Virus record (IMG/VR): IMGVR_UViG_3300042197_004075
Coordinates: 1 to 64,000 of that record
Reading direction: 5' to 3' (one strand)
DNA length: 64,000 bases
Source: a virus
The notes under the pieces were generated by a model. The model did not search any database, was not told where the DNA came from, and was given only the letters and a program-made list of their open reading frames with translations. How positions within the stretch are numbered: position 1 is the first letter of the stretch; every line of letters begins with the position of its first letter. Shown here piece after piece: positions 33,216-41,671 of this stretch. The position numbers and the translations under genes are program-made.

Positions 33216-34515
33216 GGATTAAATTTTTATATTCTGTGGACAAAAACCAATGCCATCTATTCGGAAATTGAGGATTTACATGTGTTCCGTAACCATCAGT
33301 AATAACAAATACAGCAGCAGGATATTTGTTACCCTGATTAACTATAGATTTAATATGATCTTCAATAATACTAAATGATGTTCCACCTCCACCATAAACT
33401 TGTTGACCTTTAATATCTGTTTCAACAACTCTTGTGTCAAAACAGAACAATCTGATGTTGAACTTTTTTGGATCAAGCGTTAGAGCAGCAGCAAAAAACC
33501 TATCTTTCAGATGAATACAACTACCTGAAGTGTCCATAAAAAAGAAAACATCAATTTTATCCTTCTTCATGCGAATATCTTCAACGATCTCGTCTGATGG
33601 AATAAACAATTCTGTTTCTATGCACGAAAATCTGCGTGGTAAACGAATCCATTGTTCAATTTCAAATTCGTCATGTCTTAAAGCAATCTTTTCCCACTTT
33701 TTAATGACTGTTTCCCACTTTTGTTTTTTAATAATTATGTTTGGTTTCACAACTAGAAAAGGTACGCACCCAAGAGCAGTACCTGCTTTGAACGACTTTG
33801 AAATTTGATTTTGAAGTTTGTCTTTCAAAACTTGAATATCTTCATCACTTAAACTTTCAATAACATCCTTGATCAAATCTGGATTGTCGAGGTCATCAGA
33901 CCATTTATCGTGATTATCCACAGTACTTGGTAAACCATCATCAGATTTGGAACCAGAATCAGAATCAGACTTTTCGTCTGAATTACCTTGATCTTTATCT
34001 TGACCTTTGCCTTGACCCTGACCTTTATCTTTGTTTTTGGCTTTATCCTGTTCTTTTAGTAATTGAACATAATAAAATTCTGAACTTTCATCAGTAGGGT
34101 AAGGTCTGCCATAAAGTTGTTTGCCCTTAAAAACAGTATCAACCCAACAATACTTTTCCCAATCTTGAATTTCTGTTTTAATAAAACCAAAACTTTCACA
34201 TAGCAAATGATTAATAACAATGTCTTGAGCAACATTTGCTATTCGCTTTTGATCACAATCTTTAAATCTTGAACCATGATTTAAAACGACATGCAAACAT
34301 TCGTGACAAATAACAAACAATTTTTTGTATTCATCACATTCATTCCAAAAATTTTCATTGAATAAAAAGTTGATGCATTTACCTTCCTTGTTGAACACAA
34401 CGGCAGCAGTATCCACGGAATCAGTAAATACAGGTTTTCCGAGTTGCCAAAATTTGTAAAATAAGGCATGATGTTGCTCAAGTTTGTCACCAATACTTTT
34501 CCAATAGTCTATCAT
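33175..34515 (-). CDS. Metallopeptidase-like protein with C-terminal von Willebrand A domain
   Basis: The N-terminal part has a zinc-metallopeptidase motif H71-E-C-L-H75 (VICHECLHVVLNH). A highly charged linker (about 155-210, Lys/Asp/Gly/Gln repeats) leads to a VWA-like domain with a MIDAS motif D328-T-S-G-S332 and later GGGGTSF. This is the layout of the DUF2201-type metallopeptidase/VWA family that partners with MoxR ATPases, and a MoxR gene lies two bases upstream. GAGGT precedes the ATG. Together they may remodel or insert metal into a protein; in a phage the client could be a virion complex or a host defence protein. Confidence 0.75.
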   Translation of the reverse strand: MIDYWKSIGDKLEQHHALFYKFWQLGKPVFTDSVDTAAVVFNKEGKCINFLFNENFWNECDEYKKLFVICHECLHVVLNHGSRFKDCDQKRIANVAQDIVINHLLCESFGFIKTEIQDWEKYCWVDTVFKGKQLYGRPYPTDESSEFYYVQLLKEQDKAKNKDKGQGQGKGQDKDQGNSDEKSDSDSGSKSDDGLPSTVDNHDKWSDDLDNPDLIKDVIESLSDEDIQVLKDKLQNQISKSFKAGTALGCVPFLVVKPNIIIKKQKWETVIKKWEKIALRHDEFEIEQWIRLPRRFSCIETELFIPSDEIVEDIRMKKDKIDVFFFMDTSGSCIHLKDRFFAAALTLDPKKFNIRLFCFDTRVVETDIKGQQVYGGGGTSFSIIEDHIKSIVNQGNKYPAAVFVITDGYGTHVNPQFPNRWHWFLSTEYKNLIPKKSHSYQLEDFE

Positions 34516-34517
34516 AA

Positions 34518-35951
34518 TTACCTCATAGTAAATGATGCGTTTGGACGCAGAGTACCATCAGTAAATCTTTCAAGGCCAACCTTTGCAATTTTAGCATTAA
34601 AAACATTATCATTGGTGTATTTCCCAACTGCATCAACTTGAAGCTGATTGATAAGTTCATTATAAACCCGTAAGAAATTTCCACAACAAGTTTCTTTAAG
34701 TTTTGCAGTAAAAGTCTTGTTAACAAAATAATGAATGAAAGCAAGAGTTTGTTCAGCGTTTACAAATAAGTTTCCAGATTTAATAGCATCGAATTCCTTT
34801 TGGTTATCCGAATTGTTCAGAGAAATTTTACAATGTTGTGTCCAATCACAAACTGTTTTGGAATCAACATCAGAAAGTTTAGATCGAGCTATTGATTCGT
34901 ACATGGAACCAATTTCACGAACCAAATTTTTATCAGCACTTGCCGAAATAATATTTCCCAGCATTTCGTCATATTTTTTTGTTACATCTGGTTTAAGGTC
35001 TTCAACAGAACGACTCATTTTAATATGGTCGAAAATAGTTTCTTTAATAAGTTTGCCATCTGTTTCACTCATAAGTAGAGAAATCTTCTCGTTGCTGATT
35101 AGGGGCAAATAGAACTCACATAGTTTTTTGTTAGCTTTTATATACTTTTTAGCTTGTTCATAATTGTTTTCAGCAGTAATGAATGTTTTGGCTTTTCTCA
35201 AGTTGCCTGTATTCATAAGTTCATGCAAAGTTTTTTCCACAGGTCCATTAATAAGCAAGGACTTAAGTTTAGAAATGTTGCTGTTACGAGGAATCACATC
35301 TTCAAGATCACCACCAATAATGTGATTATTAATTGCATAGTCTAACCGACGAGGAGATATATGATCTTTAAACTCAACAGGGAGATCATTCCACCATTCA
35401 ACAGCAGCTAAACCAATATCATCACCATATTTGGTCTTAAAGTATTGAACATCGCACTCATAAGGAATTGGCAAAAAGATTTCAAACCTATCTCGTTGGG
35501 GTGGATCGAGTTTCTCAACATCATATACTTCTTCTTCAGTATAAGGATTAATTGCTGCCCAAACGACTTTTAGATTGGGAAACTTTTTGCCATTAATTGA
35601 CTTAAACTGAATCAATTCTAGAACAGCATTTCTGATCTTCTTGGGCGCACGATTGAACTCATCAAAGAAAATAGCTTGTACTTTGGAACTGTCGCTCAAT
35701 GCCCTAGGTCGGACAAAATCAAGCACCCTGTTTCCCGATGGGTCCAAAGTTTCTTTTGGGACTCCGATGAGATCCGTCCAAGGATCAAGCGTAGCAGCAG
35801 AAAAATAGAGATACGACTCACCCAAAACTAAGCCAGCAGATTCAAATACCTGTTTAATCATGGCAGTCTTGCCAACGCCATGCTTTCCCTCTAGCAAGAC
35901 ATTGAGATTGTTATCGAGATAAAATTTTAGCTTGTTGATTTTACTAGACAC
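34518..35951 (-). CDS. MoxR-type AAA+ ATPase
   Basis: This is a chaperone-like AAA+ ATPase. Walker A is EGKHGVGKTAMI (22-33), followed by FSAATLDPWTDLIGVP, Walker B AIFFDEFNRAPKKIRNAVLELIQ, sensor 1 VVWAAINPYTEE and QRDRFEIFLPIP, which match MoxR/AAA_5. The C-terminal 230 residues are helical and unrecognised. The start is GTG at 35951 with AGGAG nine bases before it; the ATG just upstream is in another frame and reads only four codons. It forms a two-gene unit with the VWA protein. Confidence 0.8.
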   Translation of the reverse strand: MSSKINKLKFYLDNNLNVLLEGKHGVGKTAMIKQVFESAGLVLGESYLYFSAATLDPWTDLIGVPKETLDPSGNRVLDFVRPRALSDSSKVQAIFFDEFNRAPKKIRNAVLELIQFKSINGKKFPNLKVVWAAINPYTEEEVYDVEKLDPPQRDRFEIFLPIPYECDVQYFKTKYGDDIGLAAVEWWNDLPVEFKDHISPRRLDYAINNHIIGGDLEDVIPRNSNISKLKSLLINGPVEKTLHELMNTGNLRKAKTFITAENNYEQAKKYIKANKKLCEFYLPLISNEKISLLMSETDGKLIKETIFDHIKMSRSVEDLKPDVTKKYDEMLGNIISASADKNLVREIGSMYESIARSKLSDVDSKTVCDWTQHCKISLNNSDNQKEFDAIKSGNLFVNAEQTLAFIHYFVNKTFTAKLKETCCGNFLRVYNELINQLQVDAVGKYTNDNVFNAKIAKVGLERFTDGTLRPNASFTMR

Positions 35952-36017
35952 GACTCATACTCCTATTGGCAATTGGTTTTTGCCACTAGTATAAGGCATA
36001 GTCGGTAAAGTTCTAGT

Positions 36018-36752
36018 TTATTTGTAAATCTGTAAAGACATTCTGTCGCTTATGAATGTGTTATCACCTATTTCTAATGTGAACCACACATCATAGATAC
36101 CTTCATTCAAATCTGTCGTATCAAGTAAATAATAAGCAAAGTTCTTTTCTCTATAGCTAGTTGCAGCAGCATCAACAACAGTTCGCAAATCTTCTTCAGC
36201 TGGCAAACAATCGCCACATTTTTGAACTATGCTTATTTTAACATCAGAGGAAATAATAAGGTTTTCGTAATATCTTTGCAAATCTGTTCCTCTTGGAACA
36301 TTTGGAGTTATTTGACAAATTATATATTGTTTGCTACCTTTTCTGAACTTATTAGGTCTAAAAATAAAAGAAAAATCGTAAACAACAGGAATTGGTGTTG
36401 TGTACCAAAGATCAGGGTATAAGGTAAAACTGTTTACTATTTCACTTGAACCTTCTTCATTTGTAAAAGATATAGTCCAAACATCAATATAATTGCCAGT
36501 TATATATATTGGATAGCTTGTAGGCAAGTCAATGTAGTATTTTCCTGTGTCATCCTGATTGACTGATGAAATAGTTGTAATTAAAGTTCTTGCATTTGGA
36601 TCATTTACTGAAACACCATCATTAATACGATAGATTTCTACTTTTTCAATTGAGTCTACATTTGAAAAGTTGTTCTGATTATATACAAATAGTCTAAGGG
36701 CGACAGTATTTCCAACTGTAGGATTTTGATATCTTTCTCTTGTAGTTGTCAT
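36018..36752 (-). CDS. Probable virion protein, beta-rich
   Basis: This 244-residue protein consists of two or three beta-sandwich-like stretches (TVALRLFVYNQN, DVWTISFTNEEGSS, YDVWFTLEIGDNTFISDRMSLQIYK), typical of Ig-like domains in phage tails or heads. The family is not recognised. AGGAGA lies six bases before the ATG. It follows the gp26-like hub gene and its small neighbour on the same strand, so a baseplate or tail role is likely. Confidence 0.6.
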   Translation of the reverse strand: MTTTRERYQNPTVGNTVALRLFVYNQNNFSNVDSIEKVEIYRINDGVSVNDPNARTLITTISSVNQDDTGKYYIDLPTSYPIYITGNYIDVWTISFTNEEGSSEIVNSFTLYPDLWYTTPIPVVYDFSFIFRPNKFRKGSKQYIICQITPNVPRGTDLQRYYENLIISSDVKISIVQKCGDCLPAEEDLRTVVDAAATSYREKNFAYYLLDTTDLNEGIYDVWFTLEIGDNTFISDRMSLQIYK

Positions 36753-36754
36753 GT

Positions 36755-36934
36755 TTATCTCCTAGACCTTGCTTGGGATTTTGCTTTACGAGCTTCTTTA
36801 TCGTGTTCTTCTTTTTCTCGTTTCTTTTGTTCCACAAACTTGTCTATAAGATATCTACGCTCTGTGATTTCAAGTCTCATAGCTGAAAATTTATCCATAT
36901 GCATATGGTATATGAAAAAGAAAATCTCATCCAT
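36755..36934 (-). CDS. Small charged protein downstream of the baseplate hub gene, possible gp51 analogue
   Basis: This 59-residue protein has a hydrophobic start (MDEIFFFIYHMHMD) and a very basic C-terminus (KKREKEEHDKEARKAKSQARSRR). GTGGAG lies seven bases before the ATG at 36934. In T4 a small hub-assembly protein (gp51) works with gp26, and the order here (gp26-like, then a small gene) is suggestive, but no sequence match can be claimed. It runs directly into the next gene. Confidence 0.55.
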   Translation of the reverse strand: MDEIFFFIYHMHMDKFSAMRLEITERRYLIDKFVEQKKREKEEHDKEARKAKSQARSRR

Positions 36935-36951
36935 GAGATTTCTCCACAATA

Positions 36952-37989
36952 CTAGACTTGGGTTTTCGCTCCCTTCTTGCTCCGGGGGAAGAAAAAATTT
37001 GCTTCAAGAGGTAGATCGATTTCAAATTCTTCATTGTTATAAGGACTTACAATTGTAACTTTGGTGTCAACACCAAAAGGAGGATCATTAACAAGATTTC
37101 TAAGATAACTTACATCTTGAATAGGTAGATTTTTAAGAACAACTTTAATTTCTTCCTTTTCAACTATGCTTTCAATATTGTTGATTAGTTGTGCTGTTCT
37201 AAATAAAAGTGTATCATCAGCAGCAGTATCACCAAAGGCTTTCAATCGCCTTTCACGATAATCTTGCAATTCTGTTTCATCTCGACCCTTGGACAATCGA
37301 TAAGTAAATTTCAAACCACTTTTGGGTAGAACACCAGTCAAATCATTGCTGTTGAAAGAGTCTGGGCAACGCTGAACGGGTATAGTATCAAGGTCAATTA
37401 CAGTTTGGAAAGGACGATCAGTTTCAGGACACTTTACCTGAACTTCGTAGTCTGAACCATATGAAATGCCACGAAGATAAATCAAAAGAAAAGTTCTATC
37501 AGCGGTCAAAAGATTTTCAGGTTTAATAGATTCCTTAATACATTTTGAAAAAATCATGTTCATAGCAATGCCCTTTTTGACGAAACGAGGTGTTGCTAGA
37601 ATCTGTTCTTCTTCACCAGTCATAGCACGAATGTGAATCTTCCCATCAACAGGCCCATCTGTACCATCATAAAATCGACCTCGGCTTGGTAAAACAACTT
37701 CTTCAAAATTTGAACTTTGATTTTTTAGATTTTGAAGCAGAATTGTTAGTTCTGTGTTTTGTTGAAATCCAGCAGGAGCAAATCCTGCAACAGGTTGTTG
37801 AGGTTGAGGACTTGACGAGTCTAAACCCATGGCAGCACGGAATTGTGGAGGAATATTTCCTGTGATTTTTACAGGACTTTCAGGTTGCTGCCCGCCCATT
37901 TGCTGCCGAAGTGGATGATGCTCTGGCAAATCAACATGATCATTGTTTTGTGTATTGGGACGCTGTGGACGATAGATTTCATCTGACAT
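36952..37989 (-). CDS. gp26: Baseplate hub protein, T4 gp26-like (T4_baseplate family)
   Basis: After a Pro/Gln-rich N-terminal 90 residues, the core reads VVLPSRGRFYDG...IHIRAMTGEEEQILAT, the pattern of the T4 gp26 baseplate hub family (PSxGxFY then R.MT..EE..L). A CPET motif, a helical region and the closing IDLPLEANFFFPRS follow. At 345 residues it is longer than T4 gp26 (208) because of the N-terminal extension. AGAGG lies eight bases before the ATG. It starts a minus-strand unit with three genes. Confidence 0.7.
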   Translation of the reverse strand: MSDEIYRPQRPNTQNNDHVDLPEHHPLRQQMGGQQPESPVKITGNIPPQFRAAMGLDSSSPQPQQPVAGFAPAGFQQNTELTILLQNLKNQSSNFEEVVLPSRGRFYDGTDGPVDGKIHIRAMTGEEEQILATPRFVKKGIAMNMIFSKCIKESIKPENLLTADRTFLLIYLRGISYGSDYEVQVKCPETDRPFQTVIDLDTIPVQRCPDSFNSNDLTGVLPKSGLKFTYRLSKGRDETELQDYRERRLKAFGDTAADDTLLFRTAQLINNIESIVEKEEIKVVLKNLPIQDVSYLRNLVNDPPFGVDTKVTIVSPYNNEEFEIDLPLEANFFFPRSKKGAKTQV

Positions 37990-38085
37990 GTTTTTTCCTC
38001 TTTACTTTTAATGTGTCATTTGACACTAGTTTATAAATTAATACAGTAAAAATAAATTTTTCTTACATTAAACTAAGATATTTGT

Positions 38086-38466
38086 ATGATTACAATTGGA
38101 ATTCATAACATCGAAAATATTATTTTTGATAATAAAACTATAAGAGATTCTTTACCTAGACATAAACAATATTTTGATTCTTGGCAATTGAGTAAATCAA
38201 TTCCTTTTATGAGGGCACTTGGCACAAGATCAATTTTACAGTTTATTGATCAAATCTCTGATGATGACAAAAAAATTATTTCTGACATCTTGAAAACAGA
38301 AGTATATTTTCTTGAAATTGATTTATCAAAAATTTTGAGTTATTCGGGAACAACAGAAAATATAGAATTTGAACTGCCCCTACACAAAAATATAAACGAA
38401 ATAGCTATTACAAGAAGTAGAGATAAAATTGGTGTCACTTTACACGCAGGAGAGAGTCATGAATGA
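38086..38466 (+). CDS. Hypothetical protein, 126 aa
   Basis: I do not recognise this protein. It is mixed alpha/beta with several charged helices. There is no Shine-Dalgarno; the ATG follows AAGATATTTGT. It is the first of four plus-strand genes with overlapping ends (38086-39373) and faces the divergent baseplate hub gene across a 96-bp AT-rich gap containing the short palindrome GTGTCATTTGACAC. Confidence 0.5.
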   Translation: MITIGIHNIENIIFDNKTIRDSLPRHKQYFDSWQLSKSIPFMRALGTRSILQFIDQISDDDKKIISDILKTEVYFLEIDLSKILSYSGTTENIEFELPLHKNINEIAITRSRDKIGVTLHAGESHE

Positions 38467-38779
38467 ATTTGTGCTAATTATGTGGATTTTTGGTTGCATT
38501 GGCATGACACATATTATTGTAGAAAGCGATATTTCCAAAAAAATCAAAGATTTTATTGAACCATATACGCCCACTTTTCTTTTTAAAGCGTTGGGCTGTT
38601 ATCAATGTACAGGATTCTGGTCAGGAGTGTTTATAACAACTGCATATCTAATTATGCAAGATAATATAAACGAATTTTGGTTTCTTATTTTTGTTGGTGG
38701 TTGTGCAAGTAGTTTTTTAAGTACATTTGCAGCAATTCTGCTTACATATTTAGAGGCAAATTCAATGGTGAAAGAATGA
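38459..38779 (+). CDS. Small membrane protein, DUF1360-like
   Basis: This 106-residue protein has three hydrophobic segments: about 4-21, 47-62 and 68-98 (FVLIMWIFGCIGMTHIIV; GVFITTAYLIM; FLIFVGGCASSFLSTFAAILL). Between the first two is ALGCYQCTGFWSG, the Cys-x2-Cys-GFW mark of the DUF1360 family, found in phages and bacteria without known function. GGAGAG precedes the ATG and its start overlaps the previous stop by eight bases. It probably sits in the inner membrane. A holin role is possible but not supported by any motif. Confidence 0.65.
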   Translation: MNEFVLIMWIFGCIGMTHIIVESDISKKIKDFIEPYTPTFLFKALGCYQCTGFWSGVFITTAYLIMQDNINEFWFLIFVGGCASSFLSTFAAILLTYLEANSMVKE

Positions 38780-38997
38780 ATAAATTAAATTTATATTGTG
38801 ACTTTTGTAATAGAAAGTATCATTCTGTTGATGAGAAAAACTTTATTCAACAAATAAAGTCACAAGTACAAAAAAGTTTTAAAATTGCAATTGATCAGGA
38901 ACAGATAAAACAAGAAGCATTTATTGCACAGAAACCAACATATAAGTGTCCTAGATGTGGATATCTTATGAGGAACATTGTCAAAAATGAAAAATAA
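38776..38997 (+). CDS. Small zinc-ribbon protein
   Basis: This 73-residue protein has CDFC near the N-terminus and CPRC near the C-terminus, a classic two-knuckle zinc ribbon, joined by a charged helix. Its start overlaps the stop of the membrane protein (ATGA). The function is unknown; such proteins often bind nucleic acids or RNA polymerase. Confidence 0.6.
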   Translation: MNKLNLYCDFCNRKYHSVDEKNFIQQIKSQVQKSFKIAIDQEQIKQEAFIAQKPTYKCPRCGYLMRNIVKNEK

Positions 38998-39373
38998 ATC
39001 ATACATAAGTCTTTTTGATGTAAAACAAGCTCTAAGAGATTCTAAGTTCAGAGAATCCTTACCAGAGTCTTTAATGCCAGAAGTTCAAAGATTTCTTAAC
39101 AACCCAAGCTGTACTTGTAATTATTCAATTTATGTAAAGATAATGAAAGATGCCAAAGATCAACTTATTCAATTCTATCCAGAAAAACAATACATGTCTC
39201 CTGATGAAGAAAAGGAAAAACTTGCCAAAAATAATTTTACAGTAATAAATTGTTCAATTGGAGAGCTAGAATCTCGGCTTAAATTACTTAAACCGGGAAG
39301 AAAACAAATAGCAATTGCAAGATTTGAAGATCAAGCAACTGTAATTGTTAATGAACTTGATCAAATTTTTTAA
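38987..39373 (+). CDS. Hypothetical protein, 128 aa
   Basis: I do not recognise this protein. The N-terminal part is helical, with RFLNNPSCTCNYSIY holding two cysteines. The sequence resembles a small soluble alpha/beta protein. The ATG at 38987 overlaps the zinc-ribbon gene; a TTG at 38978 would add three residues. Its 3' end overlaps the convergent gene at 39348 by 26 bp. Confidence 0.5.
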   Translation: MKNKSYISLFDVKQALRDSKFRESLPESLMPEVQRFLNNPSCTCNYSIYVKIMKDAKDQLIQFYPEKQYMSPDEEKEKLAKNNFTVINCSIGELESRLKLLKPGRKQIAIARFEDQATVIVNELDQIF

Positions 39374-40103
39374 TCAAATATAAAATATTATTTCTCATTT
39401 CATTTAATATGGTTTTATGATATTTGGGACACATTGGGTACAAATCATATATGTTCCGCTTACTTACTAATTTTGAAGCAATATCTAGAAACGAGAGTGC
39501 TTTATAATGATTATTTTGCTCGTAGAAATAGCTTGCAGTAAGAACAGATAGTTCAATAAATTGTGGATAGGTTTTTAGCAAAGTATTTAGCCATTCTTGT
39601 GATTCCTTCAAATTTGTATTCTTTTTGAGCCAATCTTTTAATATTTGAAAATATACATACAATAAATCCTCAGACATTTTTTTACCAAAAAGAAATTTTG
39701 TAAAAACTGCTATTCTGTCATGCGTATCACTTTCTTTAATCCAATTTTGATCAAATGGGAAAATGTTAAATTCATTACTTTTTAGAATTAATTTATTCAC
39801 TTTATGATTATTTGTATTAAAAACTCTCGGTGATTTTACAAAAAAGTCATTTACAGCGAGACATACATGTGAACAATTAAGATCATCCGGCAAGTCAGAT
39901 ACTATCTTTTCATCACTTAAAATGAGTAAAAATGGTTCTTTACCAAATTCGCTTATTATTTGTTGTAATTTGTTTTTATTTGAAGAAATAAGTTTTATGC
40001 AGTCTTTTCTATTACCATCACTAAAATACTTTATTTTTCCATTACAATCTATTCTTAATAGTTGTTGAGAGTCTTGTTTTTGATAGATTGCTAAATTTAT
40101 CAT
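39348..40103 (-). CDS. Hypothetical protein with TPR-like C-terminus
   Basis: This 251-residue protein is of unknown family. The last 110 residues are helical with TPR-like spacing (WLNTLLKTYPQFIELSVLTASYFYEQNNHYKALSFLDIASKL). The N-terminal half is alpha/beta. No Shine-Dalgarno is evident. It may relate to the TPR-glycosyltransferase protein at 55340, but this cannot be shown. It is divergent from the sigma-like gene with a 45-bp gap. Confidence 0.5.
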   Translation of the reverse strand: MINLAIYQKQDSQQLLRIDCNGKIKYFSDGNRKDCIKLISSNKNKLQQIISEFGKEPFLLILSDEKIVSDLPDDLNCSHVCLAVNDFFVKSPRVFNTNNHKVNKLILKSNEFNIFPFDQNWIKESDTHDRIAVFTKFLFGKKMSEDLLYVYFQILKDWLKKNTNLKESQEWLNTLLKTYPQFIELSVLTASYFYEQNNHYKALSFLDIASKLVSKRNIYDLYPMCPKYHKTILNEMRNNILYLIKKFDQVH

Positions 40104-40148
40104 TTTGTTTTTATTTACTAACTTATACTAGAAAGGTTGAACAAAAGT

Positions 40149-40652
40149 ATGGATTATGTAAATAATAAACAACTAGAAAATAATATTTTATTATTTCAAA
40201 AGTATTTAAAAAACAAAAAAAAGTTTGAATACATGAAAGCTGACTATGAAAACCATAAACAGTTATTAGGTAATAAAATATTTTTACCATTTGATGATAC
40301 TCGGTACGAAGAAAATAACAAAAAATTAAAGGAAGTTAAAGATTATCTGGCTAGTGAGTTTTTTATTCTGGCACAAAATATAGTCAGGTTTACAAATTAT
40401 CAATCTGTAGATGTAGATGATGCAATTCAAGAAGGTGTTTACATTTGTTTGAGCAGGGTGGAACGATTTGATCCCAGTAGAGGCAGCAAAGCTTTTAATT
40501 TTCTTACAACATGCCTTATTCACCACTTGCGGCAGATTTATAGAAGTAATAAAAATTTTATAGAATTAAAGCGTAAATACTGTGATTTTATAGTTCAAAA
40601 GCATGGTAGAGAACTACCAGCAAAACGAAATGAAAGATTAGGTAAAAAATAA
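40149..40652 (+). CDS. gp55: Late-transcription sigma factor, T4 gp55-like
   Basis: Residues of about 88-140 have sigma-70 region 2 character: DVDDAIQEGVYICLSRVERFDPSRG...AFNFLTTCLIHHLRQIYRSNKN, where D-AIQEG and F-FLTTCL-H-LRQ match the core-binding and -10 recognition helices of gp55-type proteins. The length of 167 is close to T4 gp55 (185). It would direct host RNA polymerase to late promoters. The ATG at 40149 is chosen; a TTG at 40137 is too near the GAAAGG site. Candidate late boxes are reported among the findings. Confidence 0.75.
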   Translation: MDYVNNKQLENNILLFQKYLKNKKKFEYMKADYENHKQLLGNKIFLPFDDTRYEENNKKLKEVKDYLASEFFILAQNIVRFTNYQSVDVDDAIQEGVYICLSRVERFDPSRGSKAFNFLTTCLIHHLRQIYRSNKNFIELKRKYCDFIVQKHGRELPAKRNERLGKK

Positions 40653-40659
40653 TTATTTT

Positions 40660-40688
40660 TTGACGCACTTGATTTTTGTAGATATATT
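40660..40688 (+). promoter_or_regulatory. Sigma-70-type promoter
   Basis: TTGACG at 40660-40665, a 17-bp spacer, then TATATT at 40683-40688: five of six matches in both hexamers with ideal spacing. It lies 41 bp before the ATG of the small gene at 40730 and would let host RNA polymerase read that gene early. Confidence 0.6.
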
Positions 40689-40729
40689 TCCTTTTGATTC
40701 TTTTGAAGAATTTTAAATTGGGAGTTTAT

Positions 40730-40966
40730 ATGAAAAACAAATTTCTCGATGGTATTGAAAACGCTGAACTCATGGCGTTGCTCGAAAATAGTAGTGTTCG
40801 TGAAAAAATTAACACAATTCTTTTAAATGAAAGTATTGTTTACACTAAGAAGGGTAGACTTAACAAATCTGGAGCATGTCGTGTACTCAACATGAAGCCA
40901 AAAGAGCTTGACGATTTCATTATTGAGTGTCGGGATATTATAAAAGCAAGTCAATTTGAAGATTAA
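40730..40966 (+). CDS. Small protein with a possible helix-turn-helix
   Basis: This 78-residue protein ends in GRLNKSGACRVLNMKPKELDDFIIECRDI, which has the spacing of a Fis-like helix-turn-helix. GGGAG lies six bases before the ATG, and a strong sigma-70-type promoter lies upstream. It sits right after the sigma-like gene, so a transcription role is reasonable. A four-base overlap joins it to the convergent tail tube-like gene. Confidence 0.6.
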   Translation: MKNKFLDGIENAELMALLENSSVREKINTILLNESIVYTKKGRLNKSGACRVLNMKPKELDDFIIECRDIIKASQFED

Positions 40967-41598
40967 TTGATACAATTATACCATTCTGCTCGATCATATC
41001 TAAGAGTAAGATTGATACGCATGACATCTGCGGATGTCATGTCGTGTTCACCAAATTCAACTTCTTGTGGCCAAGCATTATAAAAATACCATTGTTCAAG
41101 AAAATTACCACCACCATCTAGTGATGTTACTGTAACATCACGCTTGAATTTACTAGCAGGATCAGCCTGATTTGCAAATTCTAACCCACCATAATATTTT
41201 CCTGTTGCAAAATTTCTATTATTATTTGTCATCCCGTAGACGAAACTTATCCACTCAACAACGGGACTCGCTTTATGCATAGTATCATATAAAGTTACTT
41301 TAATTGGCTTCCAATCGGGTCTACCGGGATAATAAATTGTTTCTGTTAAATGTGTTACTTCAGTCTCTTTGAAACTAAATGATGGCCTACTTGCTTTTTC
41401 CCAAATTAAAATTGATAAACCATCACGCAAACTTGTAATATTTGCATTTGTAATTCGTACGGCTGGTTTATCTTCAGTACCTGTGCCCGAAACATTTCCG
41501 GTTGTGACACCCCAAATGTTTAAAATAAATCGGCAAGCTCTCTTGAACAAAAGTTGAGAGGCAAAACCAATTCCCATATTTCCTCTAGCATTTGGCAT
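40963..41598 (-). CDS. Tail tube-like protein, gp19 paralogue
   Basis: This 211-residue protein has the layout of T4 gp19: NMGIGFASQLLFKRACRF at the N-terminus, the KETEVTHLTETIYYPGRPDWKPIKVTLYD region (read in parts) and SLDGGGNFLEQWYFYNAWPQEVEFGEHDMTSADVMRINLTLRYD. It aligns along its length with the neighbour at 41672-42301 but is clearly diverged. AGGATAA precedes the ATG. It may be a second tube protein, or the last ring or tube cap (gp54/gp3-like). A terminator separates the two genes. Confidence 0.8.
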   Translation of the reverse strand: MPNARGNMGIGFASQLLFKRACRFILNIWGVTTGNVSGTGTEDKPAVRITNANITSLRDGLSILIWEKASRPSFSFKETEVTHLTETIYYPGRPDWKPIKVTLYDTMHKASPVVEWISFVYGMTNNNRNFATGKYYGGLEFANQADPASKFKRDVTVTSLDGGGNFLEQWYFYNAWPQEVEFGEHDMTSADVMRINLTLRYDRAEWYNCIN

Positions 41599-41614
41599 TT
41601 TTGTTTATCCTAAT

Positions 41615-41654
41615 GAAAAAACTCCACTTCTATATAGAACAGAAGTGGAGTTTT
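41615..41654 (-). terminator. Strong terminator between the two tail tube genes
   Basis: Arms AAAACTCCACTTCT (41618-41631) and AGAAGTGGAGTTTT (41641-41654) are a perfect 14-bp stem with a nine-base loop. Minus-strand reading continues into T's, giving TTTTTT. It would raise or isolate expression of the sheath/tube unit and could work in both directions. Confidence 0.85.
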
Positions 41655-41671
41655 GTGTTTTAAATTTAACT

